This document shows positions 28,616-36,738 of a DNA stretch of 64,000 bases, one piece after another. The position numbers were made by a program, and so were the translations under genes. The number at the start of each line of letters is the position of its first letter. The stretch's first letter is position 1. Source of the stretch: SZAS-103 sp038316385 (GTDB taxonomy: Bacteria; Pseudomonadota; Gammaproteobacteria; Xanthomonadales; Xanthomonadaceae); the NCBI GenBank assembly GCA_038316385.1, contig JBBQAN010000002.1:62001-126000 (forward strand), in the 5' to 3' direction. The notes beneath the pieces were generated by a model that worked only from the letters and a program-made list of their open reading frames with translations, made no database searches and was not told the origin of the DNA.

Positions 28616-30763
28616 GTGAAGCACGCCAACGAAATCAGCCATGCATCGGCACTCGAGCGGACTATTGAGCTGCTGCAAGAAGTGAGCACGAATTTCCGTC
28701 CGGCGGTTCTCGCCAACGGATTCGGTCCGGAAAGCATGGTGCTGACCGATCTGATTGCCAAACATGATTTCAACATCGAGATTATCACCCTCGATACCGG
28801 TCGTTTGGCGGAAGAAACCCACGAACTGGCGCAAAATGCGTTCAAGCGCTATGGCTCCCGAATCCGCATGATTTCTCCGTATCCCGAAGACGTGCAGGCG
28901 TGGACGTCGCAACACGGGTCAAACGGGTTTTATCAAAGCGTCGAGTTGCGTCGCGGCTGTTGTGCCGTGCGCAAGGTTGCACCCTTGAAGCGCGTGCTGG
29001 CTGGCAAGAAAGCCTGGCTGACCGGCCTGCGCCGCGAACAGGCACCGACGCGCACGCAATTGGATGTCCGCGCATGGGATGCAGACAACGGACTGCACAA
29101 ATTCAACCCGATGCTCGACTGGACGCACGCTGAGTTATGGGCCTACATCCACACCCATCGCGTCCCGTATAATGCGCTGCACGACAAGGGATACCCCAGC
29201 ATCGGTTGCGCACCATGCACGCGTGCGGTCGGGCCGGATGAAGACATCCGCGCTGGTCGCTGGTGGTGGGAACGCGAAGCGCCCAAGGAATGCGGATTGC
29301 ATATGGATCCGGCAACCGGAGTGCTCCAGCGCAAGCCGCAGGTAGATCGCCCCGAGCCAAGCGACGACGATGTGTTCGTCGATGCAGTGGCGATGCAACC
29401 GCAACCGCAACCGCAACCGCAACCGCAACCGCAACCGCAACCGCAACCGCAACCGCAATACGAAACCGCTGGCGTGCTCGACACGTCTGCGGAAAACGCC
29501 ACGGTACATTGGGTTACCAACAGGAGATCGGCAATGAAAGTTTTGGTACTGGGCGGCGACGGATTTTGCGGCTGGCCCACGGCGCTGCACCTCTCAGCGC
29601 AAGGTCACGACGTGACCATCATCGACAACTTGTCGCGGCGAAACATCGACATCGAACTCGAGTGCGAATCGCTCACCCCGATCCGCCCGATGGGTGAGCG
29701 CCTGCGTGCGTGGAAAGAAGTGTCTGGCAACGACATCGCCTTCCACAACTTCGATGTGGCGGTGAACTACCAGCGTCTGCTTGATTTGCTGTTGTCCTGG
29801 AAGCCCAATGCGATCGTGCATTTCGCCGAGCAGCGCGCTGCTCCGTACTCCATGAAGAGCAGCCGCCACAAGCGTTACACAGTGAGCAATAACCTCAACG
29901 CCACCAATAACGTGCTGGCCGCCGTGGTCGAGAGCGAGCTGGATATCCATGTCGCGCACTTGGGCACGATGGGCGTGTACGGTTATGGCACTGCCGGGAT
30001 GAAGATTCCAGAGGGCTATCTAAAGGTCAAGGTTGAGGTGGAAGGTGGCCGGATGGTTGAAAACGAGATCCTGTATCCGGCCAACCCCGGCAGCATCTAC
30101 CACATGACCAAAACCCAGGATCAGCTCCTGTTCCAGTACTACAACAAGAACGACAAGGTGCGCGTTACCGATCTGCATCAGGGCATCGTCTGGGGAACTC
30201 AGACCGAGCAGACACGGATGGACGATCGCCTGATCAACCGCTTCGACTACGATGGCGACTATGGCACCGTGCTGAACCGCTTCCTGATGCAGGCGGCAGT
30301 CGGTTATCCGCTCACCGTTCACGGTACCGGCGGACAGACGCGCGCCTTCATCCATATCCAGGACACGGTGAAGTGCATCCAGCTTGCGTTGGAGAACCCG
30401 CCTGCGCCGGGCGAGCGGGTGCAAATTTTCAACCAGATGACCGAAACACACCGCGTGCGCGACTTGGCGAAGATGATCTCCGACCGTACCGGCGTCAAGA
30501 TCGATTACGTGACCAACCCCCGCAACGAGGCCGACGAAAACGATTTGCACGTCGCCAACGACCGTTTCCTGCATCTGGGTCTTGAGCCGATCACATTGAA
30601 TGACGGGCTCATGGAAGAGGTCACCCACGTCACCCTGAAATATGCGGACCGCTGCGACCGAAGCAAGATTCCTTGCGTTTCATACTGGCGCAAACCTGCT
30701 GGCATCGCGACCGGCGGCGCTGCGTCGGATGGCGCAGTAGCACCGAGTCTCATCGCCGGATGA
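28616..30763 (+). CDS. cysH-sqdB: APS reductase-UDP-sulfoquinovose synthase fusion protein
   Basis: One continuous 715-residue reading frame joins two enzymes. Residues 1-235 are an Fe-S adenylyl-sulfate reductase: cysteines 115/116 (RRGCCAVRK) and 198/201 (GCAPC) are the 4Fe-4S ligands, and Cys226 in ECGLH is the catalytic thiol; it yields sulfite from APS using thioredoxin. Residues 261-280 are (Gln-Pro)10. Residues 307-715 are an SQD1/SqdB-type SDR enzyme with GGDGFCGW cofactor loop, Thr451 in LGTMG and Tyr495/Lys499; this enzyme makes UDP-sulfoquinovose from UDP-glucose and sulfite. GTG 28616 has GAGGAG upstream. An intact ribosome-binding site before internal ATG 29534 suggests free SqdB may also be made. 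The location in an EPS locus suggests sulfoquinovose in the polymer. Confidence 0.92.
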   Translation: MKHANEISHASALERTIELLQEVSTNFRPAVLANGFGPESMVLTDLIAKHDFNIEIITLDTGRLAEETHELAQNAFKRYGSRIRMISPYPEDVQAWTSQHGSNGFYQSVELRRGCCAVRKVAPLKRVLAGKKAWLTGLRREQAPTRTQLDVRAWDADNGLHKFNPMLDWTHAELWAYIHTHRVPYNALHDKGYPSIGCAPCTRAVGPDEDIRAGRWWWEREAPKECGLHMDPATGVLQRKPQVDRPEPSDDDVFVDAVAMQPQPQPQPQPQPQPQPQPQPQYETAGVLDTSAENATVHWVTNRRSAMKVLVLGGDGFCGWPTALHLSAQGHDVTIIDNLSRRNIDIELECESLTPIRPMGERLRAWKEVSGNDIAFHNFDVAVNYQRLLDLLLSWKPNAIVHFAEQRAAPYSMKSSRHKRYTVSNNLNATNNVLAAVVESELDIHVAHLGTMGVYGYGTAGMKIPEGYLKVKVEVEGGRMVENEILYPANPGSIYHMTKTQDQLLFQYYNKNDKVRVTDLHQGIVWGTQTEQTRMDDRLINRFDYDGDYGTVLNRFLMQAAVGYPLTVHGTGGQTRAFIHIQDTVKCIQLALENPPAPGERVQIFNQMTETHRVRDLAKMISDRTGVKIDYVTNPRNEADENDLHVANDRFLHLGLEPITLNDGLMEEVTHVTLKYADRCDRSKIPCVSYWRKPAGIATGGAASDGAVAPSLIAG
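29396..29455 (+). repeat. (CAACCG)10 hexanucleotide tandem repeat
   Basis: Ten perfect tandem copies of CAACCG encode (Gln-Pro)10 between the two catalytic domains. The unit is a multiple of three, so copy-number change alters linker length without breaking the frame. The codon pair after the array is CAA-TAC, one substitution from a stop. Confidence 0.97.
29522..29536 (+). promoter_or_regulatory. Internal ribosome-binding site and start codon for the SqdB domain
   Basis: AGGAG at 29522-29526 lies 7 nt before ATG 29534, which is exactly where SQD1/SqdB homology begins (MKVLVLGGDG). This looks like the original start of a separate sqdB gene retained inside the fused frame. Confidence 0.65.
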
Positions 30764-30876
30764 GTTGAGCGAGGACCCAAGTGCTGGCATCCCGCGGCGA
30801 CCGCCTGTGTCGGTGCGGAAACTTACGCGCGAGCGCTCCGCCAACGCGGATCCAGCCAATTTTTTGAGCGATTTCG

Positions 30877-31623
30877 ATGATTCCATTGTTGCGCGTATTC
30901 CCGGAAGTCGCAGCCGGAGGATTTTCCCGGGCTGACGGTGGAGTACTTTTCTACGGTCGCGTGAACGCTCTCATGTCATCCGATGCCGTAGTCGTTGATT
31001 TCGGCGCGGGGCGGGGGCGCGGGCTGATCGACGATCAGGTGGCCTACCGACGTCAGTTGCGTGACATGAAGGGCCGCTGCCGGAAGCTGATTGGACTCGA
31101 TCCTGATCCTGCGGTTCTGGGCAATCCTGGAGTTCACGAAGCCTATGTTATAGAGAGCGGCAAGAAGCTGCCGCTCGAGGATGCATCGGTGGATATGATC
31201 GTCAGCGATTACACCATCGAACACATAGACAACCCCGAGTTTGTGGCGTCGGAGCTCGATCGCATACTGAAGCCGGGCGGCTGGATTTGCGCACGCACCC
31301 CGAACCGCTGGGGATATATCGGAATTATAACCACAATGGTGCCGAATCGATGGCATGTCAGCGTGTTGAGCAAGGCCCAGCCAGATCGGAAGGCAATCGA
31401 TGTGTTTCCCACAACCTATCCGATGAATACACGAAGAGCACTCCGTCGATACTTCCCTGCATCCCGTTTTCTGCATTGCACTTATGGTCATTTCGGGGAG
31501 CCGAGATATTTCGGAACAGCGGCTTGGATATGGCGGCTCGTGATGTTCAGTGCACGCCTGACACCGGAGTTCCTGGCCCCGACCTGGTTCATTTTCATGC
31601 AAAAGCGCCAAAACGCGGATTGA
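30877..31623 (+). CDS. Class I SAM-dependent methyltransferase
   Basis: A 248-residue methyltransferase. The SAM-binding motif I is VVDFGAGRGRG (about residue 39-49), motif II LIGLDPD, and the acidic VSDYTIEHIDNP segment is typical of methyltransferase type 11 domains, followed by LKPGGWICARTPN. It is likely a sugar or acyl O-methyltransferase acting on the repeat unit, inferred from the EPS context. There is a 113-bp gap after the fusion gene with no clear Shine-Dalgarno site, so the start at ATG 30877 is the best but not certain. Confidence 0.8.
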   Translation: MIPLLRVFPEVAAGGFSRADGGVLFYGRVNALMSSDAVVVDFGAGRGRGLIDDQVAYRRQLRDMKGRCRKLIGLDPDPAVLGNPGVHEAYVIESGKKLPLEDASVDMIVSDYTIEHIDNPEFVASELDRILKPGGWICARTPNRWGYIGIITTMVPNRWHVSVLSKAQPDRKAIDVFPTTYPMNTRRALRRYFPASRFLHCTYGHFGEPRYFGTAAWIWRLVMFSARLTPEFLAPTWFIFMQKRQNAD

Positions 31624-31695
31624 TCGCAATGGGTCGAATGCCGCGCGCATCCTGAACAAGTGGCATCCTGCGGGCAAGGTAAACTGGAGAGGTCA

Positions 31696-33408
31696 ATGAA
31701 AAATAATATCACCGCCGGGTTGATTTTTGCCGCAGGATTGCTTGCGGTGGGACCCGCATTGGCCGCCTTGAAAATGGGCACCGGGAACGTACCGTTCTGG
31801 ATTGCCGTCACTGACCCGCAACAAATCGACATGCAGGTGGCCAAGCTCATCGGAGACCGTTCTGCCCTCGTTGCGTTACGAATTCCGGATCGATCACCCG
31901 CGCAGACATTGGCGGTGGTGGCGAAACTGAGAAGAGCCGCACCGCAGACGCCTGTACTGGGATATGCATTCGCAAGTCGCAGCAAGCCAGGGAAAGTCGG
32001 CAGCGCGGGTCTGATGGACTGGATCGATCAGGGGGGCGGTCGTGGGTATGTGCACTCCGAGAACGGGAGAACATTGCAAGGGTATGGCGATGTAACCCTG
32101 CCCGAATATCGTACGCGGACGGCAGACGGAATCGCGGCAATGGTAAAGCAAGGCGGCTTCGACGGCGTCGCCATTGATCTTGCTTTCCGCACTCCGCGCT
32201 ATCGAGGTCCGCTTGCAAGGTTGTGCAAGCTGGAGACCGGTTTTTGTGAGCGCTACGCAGCAGGAATGGACGCGACCTTTGATGCAATTCGCGTTGCTTT
32301 GGGAGGGCGCGCGCTTGTGTACAACGGCATTTGGAACATCGGCCCCGACTCGGTTGCCGATCAGGAACAATTGCTCGCCCATTCAGATGCAGCGGCCATC
32401 GAATTTTTTGGCACCGATCCCAAGTCGCCCCAACACAGTTTCAGTCACGATATCCTGCCATTTCTCCAAGCCATGGCGGCGGCTCGCCCGGAAAAAAAGA
32501 TCATTGTGTTCGGTCGCGGCGCATGGACATACGACGATTATGTCGACGACTATCTGTGGCAACGCTACCTGTATTGTTCCTATCTGCTCGGTGCTCGTGA
32601 CAACACGTATTTCAAATACCATTCAACGGCTCAGGGTGATACCACGCATGGACGCACCGGCGGGATTTCTGTCTATGCGGATTGGGGGTTCAACCTAGGT
32701 GCGCCAGTAGGGCCTTACAAAGTTGCATCCGGGATCTATTCGAGAGCTTTCGCCAAAGGCTTGGTGATTGTTGCATCGGATGAGGGCAAAGGCGGAACGT
32801 ACAGCCTTAAAAGCGCGATGTATTCGCCCGAGGGTGAGAAGTACCAAGGCAGCATCGGACTAAAACCCAGCCAAGGCTTGCTGCTGTTGACCGACAAGCC
32901 AGTTCAACCGGATGCGCAATCCATTTTGGCCATGAAATTGCTGGCGGATTGGCCGGGCGCGACGATTTCTGGTCAGGGGTCCGACGTCGTTGTTGCAATG
33001 CAGGCCGAGGCACCACTAGGCGCACACGACATGCTGCTTGATGCAGTGCGAGTGGCACAACCCCACAATAACCTGCAATTTGTCATGCAGGCGATGGGAA
33101 AGTCGGCGGCTGCTCAAGTCGTCGCAGAAGTTGACGATCCAAAGCACAAGACCGAGTTCGCGGTCGTCCAACTCAATGCCGATGATACCCGCAGTGTGAA
33201 CGGCACGATGTCAATCGGCTTCCGGTCTTCCCTTCCCAGGAAAGCGGATCTTCCGCTGCTCTCTGGTCCGAAATTGACCTTGGCGGCTTGGCAGACAGTC
33301 AATCTTGACGGGCGCGCGTTGTTTGCGAACTCGGGGTTGACATTCCGTCGTTGGGATAGCGTGCGCTTTGTCGGAGCGGTCAAGCTCAAAGCGGTCGTCT
33401 TGAAATGA
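31696..33408 (+). CDS. Secreted glycoside-hydrolase-like TIM-barrel protein
   Basis: A 570-residue exported protein. A Sec signal peptide spans residues 1-23 (cleavage after ALA). The mature part looks like the putative glycoside hydrolase family typified by GHL15: VALRIPDRS, LGYAFAS, GFDGVAIDLAFR, LVYNGIW and AIEFFGTDP strands in barrel order, with candidate acidic residues in FDGVAID and IEFFGTD. A beta-rich C-terminal domain follows (from about residue 430). It probably trims or releases the polymer outside the inner membrane. The exact CAZy family and activity are not determined. ATG 31696 is chosen over 31660 because the signal peptide starts there. Confidence 0.65.
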   Translation: MKNNITAGLIFAAGLLAVGPALAALKMGTGNVPFWIAVTDPQQIDMQVAKLIGDRSALVALRIPDRSPAQTLAVVAKLRRAAPQTPVLGYAFASRSKPGKVGSAGLMDWIDQGGGRGYVHSENGRTLQGYGDVTLPEYRTRTADGIAAMVKQGGFDGVAIDLAFRTPRYRGPLARLCKLETGFCERYAAGMDATFDAIRVALGGRALVYNGIWNIGPDSVADQEQLLAHSDAAAIEFFGTDPKSPQHSFSHDILPFLQAMAAARPEKKIIVFGRGAWTYDDYVDDYLWQRYLYCSYLLGARDNTYFKYHSTAQGDTTHGRTGGISVYADWGFNLGAPVGPYKVASGIYSRAFAKGLVIVASDEGKGGTYSLKSAMYSPEGEKYQGSIGLKPSQGLLLLTDKPVQPDAQSILAMKLLADWPGATISGQGSDVVVAMQAEAPLGAHDMLLDAVRVAQPHNNLQFVMQAMGKSAAAQVVAEVDDPKHKTEFAVVQLNADDTRSVNGTMSIGFRSSLPRKADLPLLSGPKLTLAAWQTVNLDGRALFANSGLTFRRWDSVRFVGAVKLKAVVLK

Positions 33409-33430
33409 TCTTCGCAATGCGATCTTTTCG

Positions 33431-34336
33431 ATGAGTGCGTCGCGTTTGCCTGACTTCGTAATCGCAGGCGCACAGAAGTCGGCCTCAACCTTCATCCAGG
33501 ATGCGCTGAATTGCCATCCGGACATTTATATACCGGCCGAGGAGACACGCTTCTTCGAGGATCCGGAATATGACGAATCCAAACTAGAGGTATTGTCTTG
33601 CCTGTTTGATGGTCGCAGCGAAAAGGCTGTTGGCATCAAGCGTCCTGACTATTTTGGTCGACCGGAAGTTCCCGAAAGAATCCGCGCCAAGATTCCTGCC
33701 GCTAAGATCATCATTGTACTTCGCAACCCGGTGGATCGGCTCGTTTCTGCCTATTATTTCTACATAAAGCTCGGATTTCTGCCTCCGGTAGATATCAACG
33801 ATGCAATCCCGCGACTATTGGATGGCAAATCCATAGGAAATGTGAAGGATGCAGAACTACTGGCGTATGGAAAATATGCGACTCATCTCAATCGGTACAG
33901 GAAAGTATTTCCCGAGGATCAGATCCGGATTATCTTCCAGGAAGATATCAAGACTGCGCCAGAAAGAGAGATCGCCTCGGTATGCACTTTCATCGGGGTA
34001 GATCCGGGCGCGATACGCACACTTCCGTCATCGGCTAACACGGGCGTGTATCCACTGCAACGGCTGCGGTTTCTTAGTCGACGTAATCGCTACCTCTATG
34101 ATTACGATTCAGTCAACGGAAAATTGATACCAAAGAGAAGGAAAGTCAGTAATCTGATTCCAGCCGCCGCAATTACGTTGACTGATCGATGGTTCTTGTC
34201 AAGAGTTTTCGGCAATAGCAAGCCTGCGCTCGACAGGCAGGTGCGTGCCAGCTTGGTCACATACTATCGCGACGAAGTTGAAGGGATCGCAGAGATGACT
34301 GGCCGTGATTTGCATGGATGGGGGATCGGATCATGA
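33431..34336 (+). CDS. PAPS-dependent sulfotransferase family protein (1 of 3)
   Basis: A 301-residue protein with the sulfotransferase P-loop-like 5'-phosphosulfate site FVIAGAQKSASTF (about residues 9-21) and the 3'-phosphate site VLRNPVDRLVSAYYFY. The FEDP and FQED elements fit carbohydrate (heparan-type) sulfotransferases. It should transfer sulfate from PAPS to a sugar hydroxyl, on the nucleotide-linked or lipid-linked repeat unit. There is no signal or membrane segment, so it acts in the cytoplasm. The local sequence is visibly more A/T-rich than flanking housekeeping genes. It overlaps the next sulfotransferase by four bases. Confidence 0.88.
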   Translation: MSASRLPDFVIAGAQKSASTFIQDALNCHPDIYIPAEETRFFEDPEYDESKLEVLSCLFDGRSEKAVGIKRPDYFGRPEVPERIRAKIPAAKIIIVLRNPVDRLVSAYYFYIKLGFLPPVDINDAIPRLLDGKSIGNVKDAELLAYGKYATHLNRYRKVFPEDQIRIIFQEDIKTAPEREIASVCTFIGVDPGAIRTLPSSANTGVYPLQRLRFLSRRNRYLYDYDSVNGKLIPKRRKVSNLIPAAAITLTDRWFLSRVFGNSKPALDRQVRASLVTYYRDEVEGIAEMTGRDLHGWGIGS

Positions 34337-35118
34337 CGATTCGAGCGTTTGCGGTTCGCGTGCGTTATCGCCTGCGCACCAGAATTTCGCACGTGCCATG
34401 GCTCTATTTGCGTCTTGCGGATTTGCGAAACCGCGACGAAGACGGCGGGTCAATCGTAACCAAAACGACGGAGTTGGTGGTCGAAGCATTTCCTCGGAGC
34501 GGCAATACATTTGTGACGACTGCCCTGAGGCAGAGCCAACCCAGAAGGCTTGATATCGCTCATCATTGCCACGCTCCCTCACAACTGATCAAGGCAGTGC
34601 GGCTGGATAAGCCTGCGTTGTTGATAGTCCGACATCCACGAGATTCCATACTTTCCTTCATCCTCAGAAGCCCCGAAGTCGACGTGGCACTGGGACTGAA
34701 ATCCTGGCTTCATTTCCACCGCTCGATTCTGCCGTACATCGGCGGAATTGAGGTGGCAACGTTCGAGCAGGTGACCAATGACTTCGGGGCGGTGATCGAT
34801 GCTGTCAATCGCCGGTTTGGACTTTCGCTGGCTCGATTTGACCACAATACCGAAAATGTTGAGGCGTGCTTCCTGGCGATCGAGAAACGCAACAGCCGTC
34901 TTTTCGGATACGGCGAGGTTGACGAATCGAGCGTAGGGCGGCCGTCAGAGGAGCGGAAGTCACGCAAGGAAATGCTCGAAGCAAACTGGAATGATCCGCG
35001 CCTGCACCACTTGCGCGATTCGGCGCTCGCGTTATACGAAAAACTCAGATCAATGGCAGCTCCGCCCATGATCAATCAATCGACTACAGCCGATCGCGAG
35101 TGTTCTCCTCATGCTTGA
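34333..35118 (+). CDS. Sulfotransferase-like protein (2 of 3), distinct subfamily
   Basis: A 261-residue protein with a shorter P-loop VEAFPRSGNTFV near residue 55 and a second site IVRHPRDSILSFI, both resembling PAPS-binding sites of the sulfotransferase superfamily; overall it is divergent from the flanking two. The N-terminus is basic and lacks a signal peptide. It may sulfate a different position or be a kinase-like P-loop relative. ATG 34333 overlaps the upstream stop (ATGA); 34318 is an alternative start. It overlaps the polymerase gene by 8 bp, supporting one transcript. Confidence 0.75.
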   Translation: MTIRAFAVRVRYRLRTRISHVPWLYLRLADLRNRDEDGGSIVTKTTELVVEAFPRSGNTFVTTALRQSQPRRLDIAHHCHAPSQLIKAVRLDKPALLIVRHPRDSILSFILRSPEVDVALGLKSWLHFHRSILPYIGGIEVATFEQVTNDFGAVIDAVNRRFGLSLARFDHNTENVEACFLAIEKRNSRLFGYGEVDESSVGRPSEERKSRKEMLEANWNDPRLHHLRDSALALYEKLRSMAAPPMINQSTTADRECSPHA

Positions 35119-36673
35119 TGCAATGATCAGTACCGAATCGGGCGTGGCGAAACCTGCCCGAACACTTGTATCAACTTCGCCCGCCATGCTGCTGACCATG
35201 GGATCACTGGCGATTGCCTGTGTTTCGATCTTCCTGTCGGCATTCTTTGCCAATCCAGGGGGAGCCTATTTGATCGCAGTCGGTTTTAGCTGTTTTGCGA
35301 TCGTGTGTTCTTCGTTTTGGATTCGTAATCGCTACGACGTGCTCGAACCGATGACCCTTGTCGCGATTTCCGTTTTTATCGGAACGACGTTGCGGGCTGT
35401 CTATATGGCTTTTTTGCCGCAAAATTATCCCACCGTCTACTTCCTGATCGGCGACATGCGCTATAGCACTCTCGCGGTTGCAGAATTGATCGTTCCGTTC
35501 TCGTTGGCAGCGTTTGTCGTCGGATATGTCATCTGGAACAAGAGAGTTCCCATCGAACGATTCAGGGCCTTCAAAACCGAGGTATGGCCCTCTGGACGAA
35601 CCTATCTTGCGGTGATCGTGTTGACGTTCCTCGGGTTGGCGAGCACCTTGATTCTGATCAAGGCATCAGGCGCTTCCTTCACCAGCTTGGCGACCATGTC
35701 GGAGAAGAGAACCCTCGACTTCAGTGATTTGGGTGGAACCCAGTCTTCCCATGCCGGTTACCTCAGGCTATTGATCGGGTGCCTGACCGTCGGTACGCTG
35801 ATGCTTTATGCGAAGTGGTCTGTTCGAACTGATAACCAAGGCCGCTTTCTTAAATTTGGCTTCATCCGGACGGTAGCTATCACCGTCCTTTGCTTGTTAT
35901 GCATGATCTGGCCAGTGGTCTCGAGTTCCCGGACGGACGTAGTCCAGATTGTCTTCTCGCTCATGATTATCCATGTGTATCTGCGGAACCGCGGAAGCCT
36001 TAAACGCTTCTTGCGGCTGGGCATTACGGTTTTGGTATTTGCGCTTGCAATACTCGTCTTCATGGGTGCGTGGCGGAGCCTGGGTCAGCGGGGGAAGGTC
36101 GATACGAGCTCCGGTACTCAGTTGTTCTTCGACAAGACACTGGGTTCCGGCAATTTTTTTCCCGCAGAACGAACGGGCTACATCCTCACCCATTATCAAA
36201 ACCTGGACTTTTTCTATGGATCAACATATGTGGCCTGGATGGCCTCACCCATTCCCAAGACGATATGGCCCGATCGCCCCACCCTCTCCCTGGGACTGTA
36301 CGTCAAGGATCAAATCTATCAGCGGCGAACCGCGTTGAACGGATATCCCCCCGCGATGTTGGGAGAGGCCTATATCAATTTCGGATACCCGGGGCTGATC
36401 TTCATGCCGTTTCTGCTCGGAATGTTGCTGAAGTTTATTTATCTGTGTTTCAAGCCATTGCTTGGGGTCAGTAAAAATGCCACTGTGGTATATGCGTCGA
36501 TCTTGTGGTCATTGGGCTTGCAACTCGTCGGTCTGGACTTTTCGTTGTTCATGCTAAATGTCCTCGTAACCGTCATTCCGATGCTCGCGGTTTTTATGTT
36601 CATGCAGCGCCCGAAACTGCTGGATTCAAACCATGTCGGCCACAGCGCCGCAATTCAGCAATTGTCGTCGTAA
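35111..36673 (+). CDS. Wzy-type oligosaccharide repeat-unit polymerase
   Basis: A 520-residue polytopic membrane protein with roughly 11-12 hydrophobic segments and a large loop around residues 330-430 containing YGSTYVAWMASPIPKTIWPDRP, a pattern typical of O-antigen/EPS polymerases of the oligosaccharide repeat-unit polymerase family. It would join lipid-linked repeats in the periplasm, completing the Wzx/Wzy pathway with the flippase at 27.2 kb and the Wzc-like kinase. Start at ATG 35111 or 35123. Sequence conservation of this family is low, so the call rests on topology, loop motif and context. Confidence 0.82.
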   Translation: MLDAMISTESGVAKPARTLVSTSPAMLLTMGSLAIACVSIFLSAFFANPGGAYLIAVGFSCFAIVCSSFWIRNRYDVLEPMTLVAISVFIGTTLRAVYMAFLPQNYPTVYFLIGDMRYSTLAVAELIVPFSLAAFVVGYVIWNKRVPIERFRAFKTEVWPSGRTYLAVIVLTFLGLASTLILIKASGASFTSLATMSEKRTLDFSDLGGTQSSHAGYLRLLIGCLTVGTLMLYAKWSVRTDNQGRFLKFGFIRTVAITVLCLLCMIWPVVSSSRTDVVQIVFSLMIIHVYLRNRGSLKRFLRLGITVLVFALAILVFMGAWRSLGQRGKVDTSSGTQLFFDKTLGSGNFFPAERTGYILTHYQNLDFFYGSTYVAWMASPIPKTIWPDRPTLSLGLYVKDQIYQRRTALNGYPPAMLGEAYINFGYPGLIFMPFLLGMLLKFIYLCFKPLLGVSKNATVVYASILWSLGLQLVGLDFSLFMLNVLVTVIPMLAVFMFMQRPKLLDSNHVGHSAAIQQLSS

Positions 36674-36738
36674 CTCGTGTCACAGTCTGCAGGCTCACTA
36701 ATGCGACACTGGGCGCGATTCCCAAATCAATTCATCAC

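Noticed and set aside
29396..29455. Tandem repeat considered as a CRISPR or phase-variation switch
   Set aside because: Units are contiguous 6-mers without spacers, and changes in copy number stay in frame, so it cannot be a CRISPR array or an on/off frame switch.
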